From Moringa oleifera (Eukaryota > Streptophyta > Magnoliopsida > Brassicales > Moringaceae): 64,000 bases of DNA. Both the position numbers and the translations under genes were made by a program. Shown here one piece after another: positions 41,735-53,912 of this stretch. Where the stretch lies: the NCBI GenBank assembly GCA_021397835.1, contig JAJFZO010000609.1, forward strand, positions 10,976,001 to 11,040,000, given 5' to 3'. How positions within the stretch are numbered: position 1 is the first letter of the stretch; each line of letters opens with the position of its first letter. The notes beneath the pieces are model-generated. The model had not been told where the DNA came from. It did not search any database and worked only from the letters and a program-made list of their open reading frames with translations.

Positions 41735-44700
41735 CTACCTTCTTTGTGTCTTTTCACAGATACACCCTGGAAGAGGATTTGCATAGAAACTCTCCTCTAA
41801 CTTTGGGAACTCTCCTGGCTCTCTTAAATATGGAGCTCCAACTCGATCTTGGTGAAGCTTTTGCACTTTGGAACTAAATTTCTTCCAAGGAATTTTACCC
41901 TCATCAAATTGATCAACAAGTTTGACAAAATTCGCCCTGCATCACCAATGATAATTGTCAATTTGCTATAGACCAATTTATGAAATGTCATTCAAGAACT
42001 ATTAAAATCACCAGAACAAATATGTTTATTTTAGTTGGATTAGTTGGAACATTACTTGTCTGGATTGATGGTCTTCTTGAAGTTCTCAAATCTCCTATGA
42101 CCTTGAACTGCCTTTGCCATATTCCCATCATAAGTGTAAACAAATACATCACTCTGCAGAGCAACAACATAATCTAAGCCGGCCAGCATATTCTGGTGAT
42201 GCCTGAAAGGATTCAGCTCTTCTTCTGTAGCAAGAGTAGAATGAGAGAAGATGTTGGAGAAATCATCCTTAAGGTATTGCATACTCCCATTTCCATAAGC
42301 CTCACCAGCTACCAAGTAAATCCTGGTGCTGGATGGGAAACCCAAGGCCCTCAGCAAAAGGGAAGTCTCCCTGGGGGTCAACGGGCAGCCACCAAGCAAT
42401 CTTCTCTCTGTCCCATTAATTTCTTTTTCCTTCCAATGGCTGACCTCATATCTCATTCGACGTAGCTCATCATCTTCTTCTGCACTCAAACTATGACTGC
42501 AGCCTGTGAAAGCAAGCATATCTTTCTCATACCTAAAATGCAAAGAAATAAACATGATTGGTAAACGAGGTGAGGGACAAATTTAACTTACACGAACCAA
42601 TACTTCTGCTAAATATAGGGCTCAAATTTGTCTAAATTAAGCAACAATGACTATGATCAGAAACCTTATGGATCAAATTAGGACTCTCATTTGCACTCTA
42701 TTTTGACCTGGGTGCATTAGCCCATTCTAAAAACAAGCAAATTAATACAGGGTTTTCACTTCAAAAATACAAAGCAATCTTGCCACAAACCAAAAGTACA
42801 CTATAAATCTTAAATGATGTCAATAACACTGTGGGGAGAGGCTTCATGGTGTTGCATTGATTTTTATGCTAAGTAGATACAACTGATAATTAAAATAAGT
42901 TCTTCCCAACTCAACGTCGCAGTTGTACCAGTTGAATGCTATTCATGTTTATATGAAGGTCCAATAAACTTATCCAGAAAAATATTGAGGAAATGAAATG
43001 TTATTTGCAGTCAACATTGTCTGTTCATGCCAAGCATGTGAAAATATAGGAAAGAACATTCCAGCCCCAACATTTGCAAGACCTACCTCAAATGGAGAGC
43101 AAGATAAGGGCTTCCATTCTGACGCATCCTAGATACCAAGGTGTTTCCAAGTTCTTCTATTGGAGCTGAATATTTCAGTGCCATATAATTTACACGGCAC
43201 CGCAACTTTTGTATGGAACTTGGTACGTAGTTGTTGGCAAGCCTGGAATCAGAATGAGTGAAGTAGACTACTTTGTGCTGCTTCAACAGTGGGAGGACCT
43301 CTGTTTTGTAGTAACTAACCTGGACAAGAGAATAAATGTTAAATGAAGGCTATCAAATTTAAGAATGTAACAAACATAGGGGACACACGGCATTGTGTCT
43401 TCAGATGAAGCATCACCACTCTAGAATTTAACAAATGCCAGTTATTTGATAGCCAAAGCTTAATCAAATGGCCATTTGAAAGATTCTGTAAGCAGCATAG
43501 AGCTGCCAAAAGTGAATTGATTTACTAAGCATCACATCACCACACTAGGAACAACTCAAACTACTAAGTCCGCAGACATCAAACAAATGAGATAATAAAA
43601 GTTAGAGAAGTTTTTGTGGACCTTGGACCACGATATTGGTGTTTTCACAAAAGGTTCAATTCCAGCGAGGGAAGGTGGTAATGCCTCAAGTATGTGGACA
43701 TCATCCTTCAATGTTTCAATGAAGTGCCTCCAATCAAACAGATCTTTGAAGCCGCTGCAAATATAAAGATAAATCAGCATAAAGTAGATAATTAAAAGAA
43801 TTTGAATGCCTGCCATGCAAAGAAACGATGCAACTCAAACACTACATTAAAGGTGCCAAATGTAACAACATTCAGCTGTATGACAATAAAAAAAGCAAAA
43901 AGGAGAACAAGAACCATCAGACATAAATAGAGAGAGAGAGAGGGGGGGGGGGATGGAAAAAGAAGAACTGTTGGATGCTATTGCTGAAGTGCAGAAAAGT
44001 AACCTGTCATCAGCCCAGTATGAGGTGTGATCAAGTGATGGAAGCACAAGTGTTGCCTTCATAACCTTTGCAACAGCAACCATATCACAGATCTGCACTC
44101 TAACATTATTGATGCATCAGAAACAACTGTACTCATGCAAGAACAGCTTATCAAAACAACAAAAAACACAATAGCCAGACCCCAAATCTCATCTGATTCA
44201 AGCCGCCATTAGCATTTATGAGAATGTAACCATTGGTCTTTGCATCTATCCCTGCCAAGAAAGCAAGAAGTAGGAATTAAGAGAATGCCTCAACATTAGA
44301 ATTAGTACAACATACACACACATACAAATCAATTTAATTACATAGTTTTCATACTTTTGTGACTTCTTGTATTGTCGATGCACTGAGTGAAATTCTCGCT
44401 ATTGGGTTTTGACCAGATACCTGAGTACTAAACGAGAAGTAAATTCCAAAAATAGTAAAATAGTCTCCTCAACACAATCATAACCCATCAGCTTGTACCC
44501 CTCTAGAAACCCAGGACAACAGAAGAAAATAAACTTTAAGACATAAATTTGAAGCTTACTTCCGCCATGCTGTTCTGGCTACCAACTATGCCTGATGCTA
44601 CCATCATCAGAGTGAGTTCCACATTAGTCCCTCCTTCTCTATAGCTATAATCACGGGAACCTTGATCCATTAGATTTAGCCGAGGAATGGAGTCAGATAA

Positions 44701-46025
44701 ATCCTGCTACAAGATGAACAATAGTTTCGTTTAGACAAAGGCAGCAGATATGCAGAATGAAAGGAGCTCTCAAAAGCACAAGCTAAAAAAAAGTGTACAT
44801 TTATTACAAATTACATTCCTACAAATAACTGAGAATACAGTTTAAGGAGAAATAGACAATTTAAATCATTGCAAAAGCTAGGATGAAGAATTGAGTTCAA
44901 GAGAAGTCCTATATGCACAGTTATCTAAAAGGGGAAGAACTACACTTTCTAGATATACCCATAAAAGATAAACGGTAAGGCTCAAATTTGAACTGATGAA
45001 ATACAGAAGAACTATGGTTTAAGTATACAATTTTGATAACTCTGTACATTCAATTTTCTCCTTGGAGACATTCTCCAAATCAACTTCTAACTTCAATATT
45101 CTTAATGAAAACAAAGAAGCAACTAATATGACCACACTCTTCGTCAATGTCTGTTTAGAATCCATGATGAGCAAAGAAAAGATTGCTGAGCAATTGGCTT
45201 TTGCTAGTTCTTAGCATTAGGAAAATTTTCATAAAATCTCCCACTAGAAACATTGATATAAAAATTCAAACAAAACCCACCTAACAAGTACTAAAGAAAA
45301 GTTGCACTTTCACATTGGTTTCACCTATATGTGGTCAGTTTCAATGAACTTAATCCATGAAAGAAAACGTTCTCACAAATCAACATCAGCATCTGCAGTT
45401 AATCCATAACAGCAAAAAAAAAAAAAAACACACACACACACACAACTCAAATATATATACATACAGAACTACTGGTGTATATTAATTGTCAATGAACCTG
45501 ATTGGAGGCAGCCCTTTCAATTGCAGATCCAAACCAACCAGTAGCACAAATCTTCAAGACACCCAAAAACAAGCACACCCCGCAAAACATCAAGAACATC
45601 CAATGTCCCAGTTTTTTCTTCTGCCTTAGACCCAGCTCCAAAACCGCAGATCCCACAGGCTTGTTCAACAGGCTCTTCACCACTCTCTCTCTTAAATGGT
45701 GGTACGCGTGCTTCCTCTCCAGCATCGTGTCGAGTCCATCAACAGAGTCCGAGTTGGAACCAATCTCGGATCTGGGTGAGTTCAGTTGTAGATCAATTTC
45801 GTGGTGGATACTTAAACCGGCACTAGTACTGTTACTACTGCTACAGTTGTTGCCATTGTTGCTACTGTTGTTGTTGGCGGTATTGTTATTTCTATGTGTA
45901 TTGTTCGCGTTGCCATTGTTGTTGCGCTTAAAGGAATGAGCTCGGCGGGTCATAGGGCCTGAAAATCGTGGGCTGTTGACTCGCTGAGAAACGCCATCGC
46001 TGGCGTTGTGATGGTGATGACCCAT
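41735..46025 (-). CDS. O-fucosyltransferase family protein (GT106/OFT type), Golgi type II membrane protein
   Basis: Plant OFT-family proteins are GDP-fucose-type glycosyltransferases of the secretory pathway; substrates vary (pectin rhamnosylation, cell adhesion) and cannot be assigned here. Nine exons on minus (46025-45498, 44703-44560, 44427-44355, 44251-44181, 44092-44004, 43754-43622, 43319-43087, 42532-42056, 41936-41735) give 649 residues. The N-terminal cytosolic part is low complexity with His (MGHHHH) and Asn runs (about 35-68). One membrane segment lies at about 141-160. Family motifs follow in order: [71 protein letters not shown], and [12 protein letters not shown]. The start is the first ATG in frame; only a TTG lies further upstream. 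Exon 2 has a tandem tagcag acceptor. Confidence 0.92.
45414..45444. repeat. (A)n(CA)n tract in O-fucosyltransferase intron 1
   Basis: About 15 A followed by eight CA units. Confidence 0.85.
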
Positions 46026-49000
46026 AGTCTGGTTTTCTCCTGGTGCGAGTTTCGTGGTGAAGATATTCTGATAATTATCACTAATCTCAAACAATTATCC
46101 AAAAATAAGTACCGGCAATCAGATTTCAATGTATCACCAATAACAGACCAGAAAGAGAGATAAATACACGGGCTTTGCTCTTATCTCTCTGGCGGGCGTT
46201 GCGTGGGATCTCAAATGCAAGCTTCCAACTTCCCTTCCCAGAAAATTCATGTCTACAGTTTACCGCGCGGTGACCTTGGTTACTGTCAAATTATATATAC
46301 GCAATGGCTTCATCTGTATTTTCCAGGGAAAAAAATTGCATAACGAGAAAGTCCGTACACCATCACTACTTTAAGGTGAATAAGATAAAAAGTAAAAAAA
46401 AAAAAAATGGTTAAATTGCCTGAAAAGGAAGGAGATATTTTTTACCCATATTTAGAATGTATGCCATTTTTCAGAAGAAATAAAAAAAGAAGTCAAAATA
46501 AAAATATTACATTAATATTCCAGCCACTTTTATCCAAAAAGCTCCATGGTCCCCAGGAAATCAAATATCCCTAAATTTAAACAAATATTTTTAAAATAAT
46601 TAAAATATATTACTAACTTTATTTATAATATTACTCAATCTTAGTAATTTTACTAGTTTTATTTAATTAAATGATAATCGAATCAAAACATTGAACATGA
46701 TGAGGTTCGATGTTGACAAAATAGATCCCACTTTTCTAATTTTAGTTATTCTCTTATTTTTTAATGTAATAATTTGATATTACTTTGACCATTGTTGGGT
46801 GATGGGCAGATTTCTTAATCGGTGTTTAATGCAAAACTCTATATTCTAATTAGAAATTTTAATATTTTTTAAATTATTTTATATTTTTTATACATATAGC
46901 TTTCAATTTTAAAAATATCATATTTTTATTATTATTTATCTTATGATTTGCAACTCACAAACATTAAAAATATTTTTAAAATAAATAAATAAATAAATAA
47001 TGTCCAAGCATGCAAATATACGTTATACATATACACACATGCATATTATTGTATCTTATATGATTCGGTCAGTAAATTGGATATTGTTTGAAGTTATTTT
47101 ATTAATTAAGCTGTGAAATCTTTATTTTTGGTATGTGCATTTGAACAATAAAAGACTTCATTGTAAAAATATGTTTAAATTGGAAAATTTTTATGGCAAA
47201 ATATTATTATTATTATGAATCCAATATTAGTATTTTTAATTCCGCATTACGAATTATTAAAAATAAAATAATATTACATGGCATAAAAATAAAAAGGAGA
47301 TTTTTTTATAATTTACAGATTGGAAAAAAGCAAAAAAAAAATGGAGAAGGTGGAGTCCAAGGCTGCCACGTGGTCAGATCTCACTGGCGGGACACCAAGA
47401 CTGACTTAAATCAAAAGAAACAAATCCATGCTTATTATAATCATTAGAGTCGTCCCTTGGACGATTAAGTCTAGAAAACGTAGGACCCACTCGAGTCTAC
47501 GCGGCGAAGAACCCGTGGCTACTTACATTATAGTAATCACGTCATCAGTGTTTCGTAATCATTTTATAATCTTTTACCGGAGACAGTAGTCACACATTGC
47601 ACATACAAGGCGCGTTTCATCATGTCTGTGATTCCGCGTGGGTCCCAGTGGTCGACGGGTCCCACCTCATAGACAATCAACGAATTTTAGAGCGACGGTG
47701 GATGACCGAATGGCAATGGTTTGATCCTCTCCGTTTTCCCCGTCGACCGGAAAGCCTCTTTAGAAACGCACAGCTTTTGGAAACCAAAAAGGGTTTTTTT
47801 TTTTTTTGTGGTTTTATTTTTAATAAAAGGATTAGGTAAAAGAAGTACCATAACTATATGCTGCCCAAACTTTATTTCATGTTGGGCATTTTTGGTATTT
47901 TTAATATTTTAATATATATAAATCAAAATATTAACAGATTTTCAGAAGGCCTAGATTAATGTCTATATAAAGTTGAGGTATATTTAAAGTTTTACATACT
48001 ATGATATTTTCAAAATAGTAATTTAAATATTTTTAACATTAAATATATGTTAATATTGATAATTTTAAATTTATTTTTATGTTAAATTTTTTTATATTTC
48101 AAAGCTTAATTTAAATTTCAAATTAGTAATAATTTTTATTCATAAAGTCAAGTTGATGAAATTTTTTAATTTTTAAAAATATATTTAAAAAATACAATTT
48201 TGTGTCATTTTAATGATATTTATTATGATAAATGGATAAAAATCTAATCTTTACTCGTTTTTAATTTGAACATCAAAATCTTAATTGATTTAATTTTAAA
48301 TTAAAAGTTTTAATTTGATTTAATTTAAATTCTAAATCAAATGATTATAAATTTTGATAGTACTTTTTATTGTTAAAATATCTTTAAAATAGTTCAAATA
48401 AATTTTACATAAACTCTTTAATTTTAAATATTTTTATTATGATTAATTTTTATACTATTTTTAAAATTTTTAATATTGTAATTTAAAAAAAACTAAATAT
48501 ATTTTACACGTGTAAAAAGTTTTAAATCATAATTGATTATATAGGAATTTTTAATTTAATTTTTTTCAATTTTAGTAAATTTTAATTGAATTAAATTGAA
48601 ATTTTAGAGGTAAAATTAAACAGAACTTTGTTATTTAAATTGAAATGGGTAAAGTTTATATATACATCTATTATTAATTTTTAATTATAAATTTTAATTA
48701 ATAACAATTAATAATTTAATTTTTAGATTTAACGAGGGATTTAATCTCAGTATTGAAAGTTACTCTCTGGTAAGTTAGACAATAAATGAACATAAATGTC
48801 CTCTAGTGAAAAACAACATAATTTGATACATATTTTTTAAAAAATATGATTTTCTATTTGTTATAAAAATATTTTATTATTCAAAATGTTACCTGCAGAT
48901 GAACCAAAATAATCTAAACACTATAATTTATATATTAATAACATAATAATATCAAAAATTAATTTTAATTTAATACAATACATCAATTTTATTTTATATA

Positions 49001-49545
49001 ATACATATAAATATAAAACTTTGATTTAAAGTATAAAATTAAATCATTTTTGTGTATTACACAGGTTTTTAACGGGTCATGTACATAATACATCATTTTA
49101 TTTTAATATTTAATATTATTTAAAGTTAGTCAGTCTATCACATTAGTATATGTTTATAAATTTACTTTATATTTTAAATTATAAAATATATATTTAAAAT
49201 TATTAATGCATATGTATAAATATATTTCTGTTAATCAGGCATGACACTACCGGACTAGAAACTAGCTTGTCATGGATCCAATGACCCAATCGAGAAAGGG
49301 AGCCCGTATTAAGGGCCCATTTAGGTGACTCTGCTTGGCGGGAAAATGTAACGAATGCCGACAACTGTATACGAGAAGCTTTTTCTCCAAGGGGCAAGAG
49401 AGGAAAGCAACCCCTAAGGGAATGCCTTAACCGACACCGGCGCTTGCCCTTGTCTGGCAATTTGCTTTCTCTCTTGTTCCGCATCAGTAAGCAGTTGTGA
49501 CACTCCGTTTTCGCCGTTCTTCTGTCTCTCTTTCTCTCTCTAGAA
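46026..49545. other. Divergent, very AT-rich intergenic region
   Basis: The O-fucosyltransferase gene and the RAD7-like gene read away from it. The section 47.8-49.2 kb is extremely AT-rich with no frame worth calling. A CACGTG core sits at 47367-47372. No element ends, tRNA or coding remnant were recognised. Confidence 0.5.
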
Positions 49546-52500
49546 ATGGTTGTGCTTCGGTCCCGCGAAGTATCTTCACTCCCAAGACAGCCCAACTCCA
49601 AAACCCTGAAAAGGCATGCCAACATTGAGCCCGCCACTCCCGCTAAGAACCACGAACCCGCCACCCGCCACTCCTCGCCTGAACATCGCTCGATCCCGGA
49701 AACTGTTGGGCTAGCCTCAGATTGCGTTTCGGGCTTTGGTTTCTCCACCCGCAGGCGGAGCGCTCGTCTCGCTTTGAAATCAGTCGCCGTTGAACGTTCC
49801 AGCGAGAGGGATATAGCAGAGAAGATTGATTCCCATGTTTTTGATGAGGTTTCGAGGGAAGGGGAGACTGCTTCTGGTTCGATTGAGGAGCGTGTTAGGG
49901 TTTGGGGAGGTAAGGAAGGGACTAGAAGAAAGAGAAAGTTGGAAGTTGACGCTGATTTATCCGGTTTGGAGGACGAAGAGAGTAAGAGCTTTCTGAGTTT
50001 GCGGTCAGGGAAGAGGATTGTGAAGAGGAGAGTGGAAAATGGTGTTGACATTGAAGAAAATTATGGGAAGGAAAAGGAAACTGAAAGCATTGGTGTTTCC
50101 ATTTCGGGTAGTGGTGCTTTAGCAGTGAGTGGGAAGCTGGATTTCGAGTCTGAAGCTAAGAACTTGGCTGATAATGTGAAAGAGGGAGGAGGAGAAGATA
50201 GGAATAAGGGAAAGAGTCCATTGAGGGAGACCGAAGAGGATGTTCTGATTGGAAAATTGGAGAGGAGCCAAAGCGCTCGTCAGCAAAGTCCAGCCAAGGG
50301 TAAAAGGTTTAGCACAGAAGAGAAAGGGAAGGGAAAAATAGTAGAGGATGCTGTACCACCCAAATTTGATGAGAAAGTGGGAGTGCCTCTGGAGTCTGAA
50401 GTTAAGGAGGAGAAGAAGAATGAATCAAAGGAGAAGAAAAATGAATCAAAGAAGAGGAGGGCTGAAAATCAATCAAGAATGGAACGATTTCGTAATTTTG
50501 CTAGGCAGAATGCTCATCGATTTGCTCATTTTAATGCCCAAGCAGAAGAGGAGGACCGCCCGTCACAGGAAGCTGACAGGGAAGTATCAGACGGAGGCAT
50601 TAAACAGGAAATCGAAGATTGGCCGGGTCCCTTCTCTACTGCCATGAAAATAATCAGGGAACGTGCTGAGAAAGGGAATTTGGAACCTGCTACTTCTTCT
50701 TCAGCTGAAACAAAATCTGTGCCCGTGACTTGGATTCCCAAAAGGGTTCAGGGTCGTGATAGTTCAAAGCTATTGGTTCCCACTCTTCAAGAACTATCTA
50801 TGAAAATTCTTGTCAAGAATGCTGACGCAATCACTTCACTTGAATATGTGCCAGATGGGTTGAGGCACAAGCTCAGTCAGCTGCTTTGTGATTCAAGGAG
50901 AATGAATAGTCATATTCTTGATCTCCTTGTCCGAGGATCCCCTACAGAGATTCGCCTACCTGATTGTTCATGGTTAACAGAGGAAGAGTTCACTAAATGT
51001 TTTGAGGGCTGTGACACCAGGAATCTGATGGTATCTTCTTTTAGCCGCACAGCATCCTCATTTGTGTATTCTTATTTTGTTTGCGCTCATTATTGCACTC
51101 ATATATTTCTGTTCGAGTCTCTGACTTTTTTGTCAGATGTCATCATTCTTGTTTTAATATAATATATAAAATTTAAGTTCCACTGGATTTTGGACTGATT
51201 TCTTATTCCCTTCCACTGCTCTCATCATTGTGGATAACTAGGGTTTTGGTTTATGGAATCAGGTCCTCCAACTTGATCAGAGTGGTCGATGTTTGCCAGA
51301 TTACATATTACTTTCTACCTTAACAAGGTCATCAGATAGGTTGTCTTCATTGACTACTTTGTCCTTGAATGGTGCATGCCGGCTTTCAGATGTTGGGCTA
51401 CATGCTCTTGTTTCCTTTACTCCTTCTCTTAGATCTATAAATGTCAGCCAGTGCTCCCTACTAACCGCCGCATGTATTGAGACTTTAGCTAACTTTTTGG
51501 GATCAGTTCTTAGGGAACTGTACATTGATGATTGCCAAGCGATTGATGCTATGCTTATTCTGCCAGCACTAAAGAAGTTAGAGCATTTGGAAGTTTTGTC
51601 AGTAGCTCGTATAGAAACTGTCTGTGATCGTTTTGTCCGGGAATTTATTACTGCTCGAGGTCATAATATGAAGAAGCTAACTTTGACTGATTGCGTGTAA
51701 GTTTCTGCAAACTTTTTGGCTTGTGAGTCGCATCTGCTCTTCTAATTGTTGGTGTTTGAAATGTGGTGTAGGAGATTGACAGATTCCTCCATGAAGATCA
51801 TTGCTGAAAGGTGTGACTTGCGTGCACTTGACCTTGTTAATTTGTGCAAACTGACGGATTCTGCTTTGGATTATCTTGCAAATGGTTGTCAAGCAATGCG
51901 AACACTAAAGCTCTGCCGCAACGCATTCAGGTTTTAACCGCGATGTTTGATTTGATTATTACATGGTAGAATTTAGCACATCATACTTACTGCTTGATTA
52001 GCCCCTGAAATCTACTGCAGATGGTTATAGTTGTTTTATTAATGTAGTCTTGTCAGAACAGCATTTGTGATTTGACATGGGTCATTAATTGTAATAGTAT
52101 TCCAGCACTTTGAGATTGTGGCTTCTTGTCCATGTGTTTTCAGATATAGAGATATCCTTGTTCACTCCTGTTGATATGAGTTCTGATTATTTTGGAGGCT
52201 AAGTTGCTGTAAACATATACCATCTTGACATGCTTACGATAAACTAATTGAAGTTTTTCTCCTTCTGCATGGCAGTGATGAAGCGGTAGCTGCATTTCTG
52301 GAAACCTCTGGGGGGTTTTTGAAAGAACTATCTCTAAATAATGTTAAGAAGGTACCTCATTGATTTTCCTCTCATAATTTTTTTTTAATGCTTAATCACT
52401 GCTGCCTATGTTACAACTGCCAGAGAAAATTGTGGCAATCCCTACCTGTTGAGAAATTGTTGTTTTTGTAGTCTATTTTTGGATTCTAAGCTATGCCAAT

Positions 52501-52937
52501 TTAGTTCTCTATGTTGTGATGTCGTGGGATTTGTTGGTCCTTCTTGACTTTAACAAGCGCACCTGAGTTTTTCCAGGTTGGAAACAACACAGCAGTATCA
52601 CTTGCTAGATGTTCGAGAAAGCTGCATGTCCTAGATCTCTCCTGGTGTAGGAATTTGACGGATGAGGCTGTGGGTTTGATTGTGGATAGCTGTTTGTCAT
52701 TGAGGGTGCTTAAAATTTTTGGATGCACTCAGGTATGCATGTGCCTTGTTAGAAATAATTTCCTGGACATGGCTTGACAATATTTTCCTGCACTTCAAGT
52801 GATCTTTTCTTTTTCCTCTGCAGATTACAAATGTGTTTCTGGATGGCCACTCAAATCCTGATGTTAAAATTGTTGGTGTGAAGATGTCTCCAGTGTTGGA
52901 ACACCTGAAAGTACTAGATGCTCAGGAAGCTGCATGA
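49546..52937 (+). CDS. RAD7-like leucine-rich-repeat protein
   Basis: Six exons (49546-51030, 51263-51696, 51772-51930, 52276-52351, 52577-52732, 52824-52937) give 807 residues. The first 370 or so are low-complexity and charged, with a basic nuclear-type segment (KKRRAENQSRMERFRNF at about 305-321). A RAD7/Rhp7-type segment follows (VPTLQELSMKILVKNADAI, LCDSRRMNSHILDLL, SWLTEEEFTKCFEGC), then cysteine-containing LRRs to the C-terminus (LSLNGACRLSDVGLHALV, LTLTDCVRLTDSSMKII, LDLSWCRNLTDEAVGLIV). Yeast Rad7 helps recognise UV lesions in nucleotide excision repair and in an E3 ligase; a like role is inference. It resembles the protein recalled as At2g06040. The start ATG follows a CT-rich leader and opens a long exon with no upstream in-frame ATG close by. 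Confidence 0.88.
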
Positions 52938-53912
52938 CATTATTTCTCCCAATTCTCTGACGAAATCTGAATCAGGATCAGTAGATAAAGGCATCAGACT
53001 TGATATAAGTGAACTAGTTCAGCCAGTTTCTTGCAAAATGTTTCTAACTCCAAATAGTTGATCTGTAATATGTAATGTTGCTTTAGAATGACGTGGAATG
53101 AGTAAAACTTTACCAGCACTAAGATTTACCTCGGTTAAATTGCCAATTCTCTTAGTCAGCTCAATTTTATTTTGATTTTGGTGATTAAACACTGCCAGTT
53201 GGATTCCTTTTGGCAGCATCAGTTTGAGCCGTCAGAAGGAGGATGTTGATGCTTAATTGTCTTCGGGCTTTCTAGCCTTTAATTTCCTTTTATTTTGCCC
53301 AGAGAAGATCATCTGATAAGTATTCTTTGATGCCTTGTTTACAAAGACTTATCAACTCTTTATGTACACTCTTCTACTTTAATGGCTATAATATTCAGTG
53401 CAGGGTGGAAAGGATAGGCTTTAACAAAACAGAGCATAAACCAAAGGCCCTTTGAAAAGATCATTTTGATCCGTCCTCCTCTTGTGTAAGAGCACTTTGT
53501 ATGTGACATTCATCAAAACTACTATTTACAGGTTGATATAGCCTTATGTGCAAAAAATCTGAATTCTTTCTTGTTAGAAAATATTTTATAAAAGCTGGCT
53601 TTGGACCAACATTTCACATTAAGGATTGATTTTAAGTTCTGTCTATACATGAACAGCTGATTTTAATTATTTGCTTAAAAATTAATTGAATAATTGTCAA
53701 ATAATAACAATATGATTATCTATTCACTTTGTGAAAGAAAGTATCTTTGTAATTAACCTTTGAGTGCGAATAATGTTAATTAAGTAATTAACCATCTTGG
53801 CTTTACTTTGTCGAGAAGAAAGAATAAAATCTCCTGGGCCGTGTGCCAATCCCTTATGAACCTTCCCCGCGTCGATCACTGGTGGGAAGGAGAGGCAGCT
53901 CTGCTGGTAATC
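52938..53912. other. Intergenic, no gene seen
   Basis: Presumed 3' UTR of the RAD7-like gene followed by the upstream region of the ankyrin gene. No motif found. Confidence 0.55.

Noticed and set aside
45502..45939. 145-codon plus-strand frame rich in Leu and Val
   Set aside because: Complement of the Asn-rich tract and membrane segment of the O-fucosyltransferase exon 1; the hydrophobic look is a by-product of antisense AAC/AAT codons.
49203..50051. 282-codon frame on minus opposite RAD7-like exon 1
   Set aside because: It is a shadow of the low-complexity coding exon; it has no family motif and continues into non-coding sequence.
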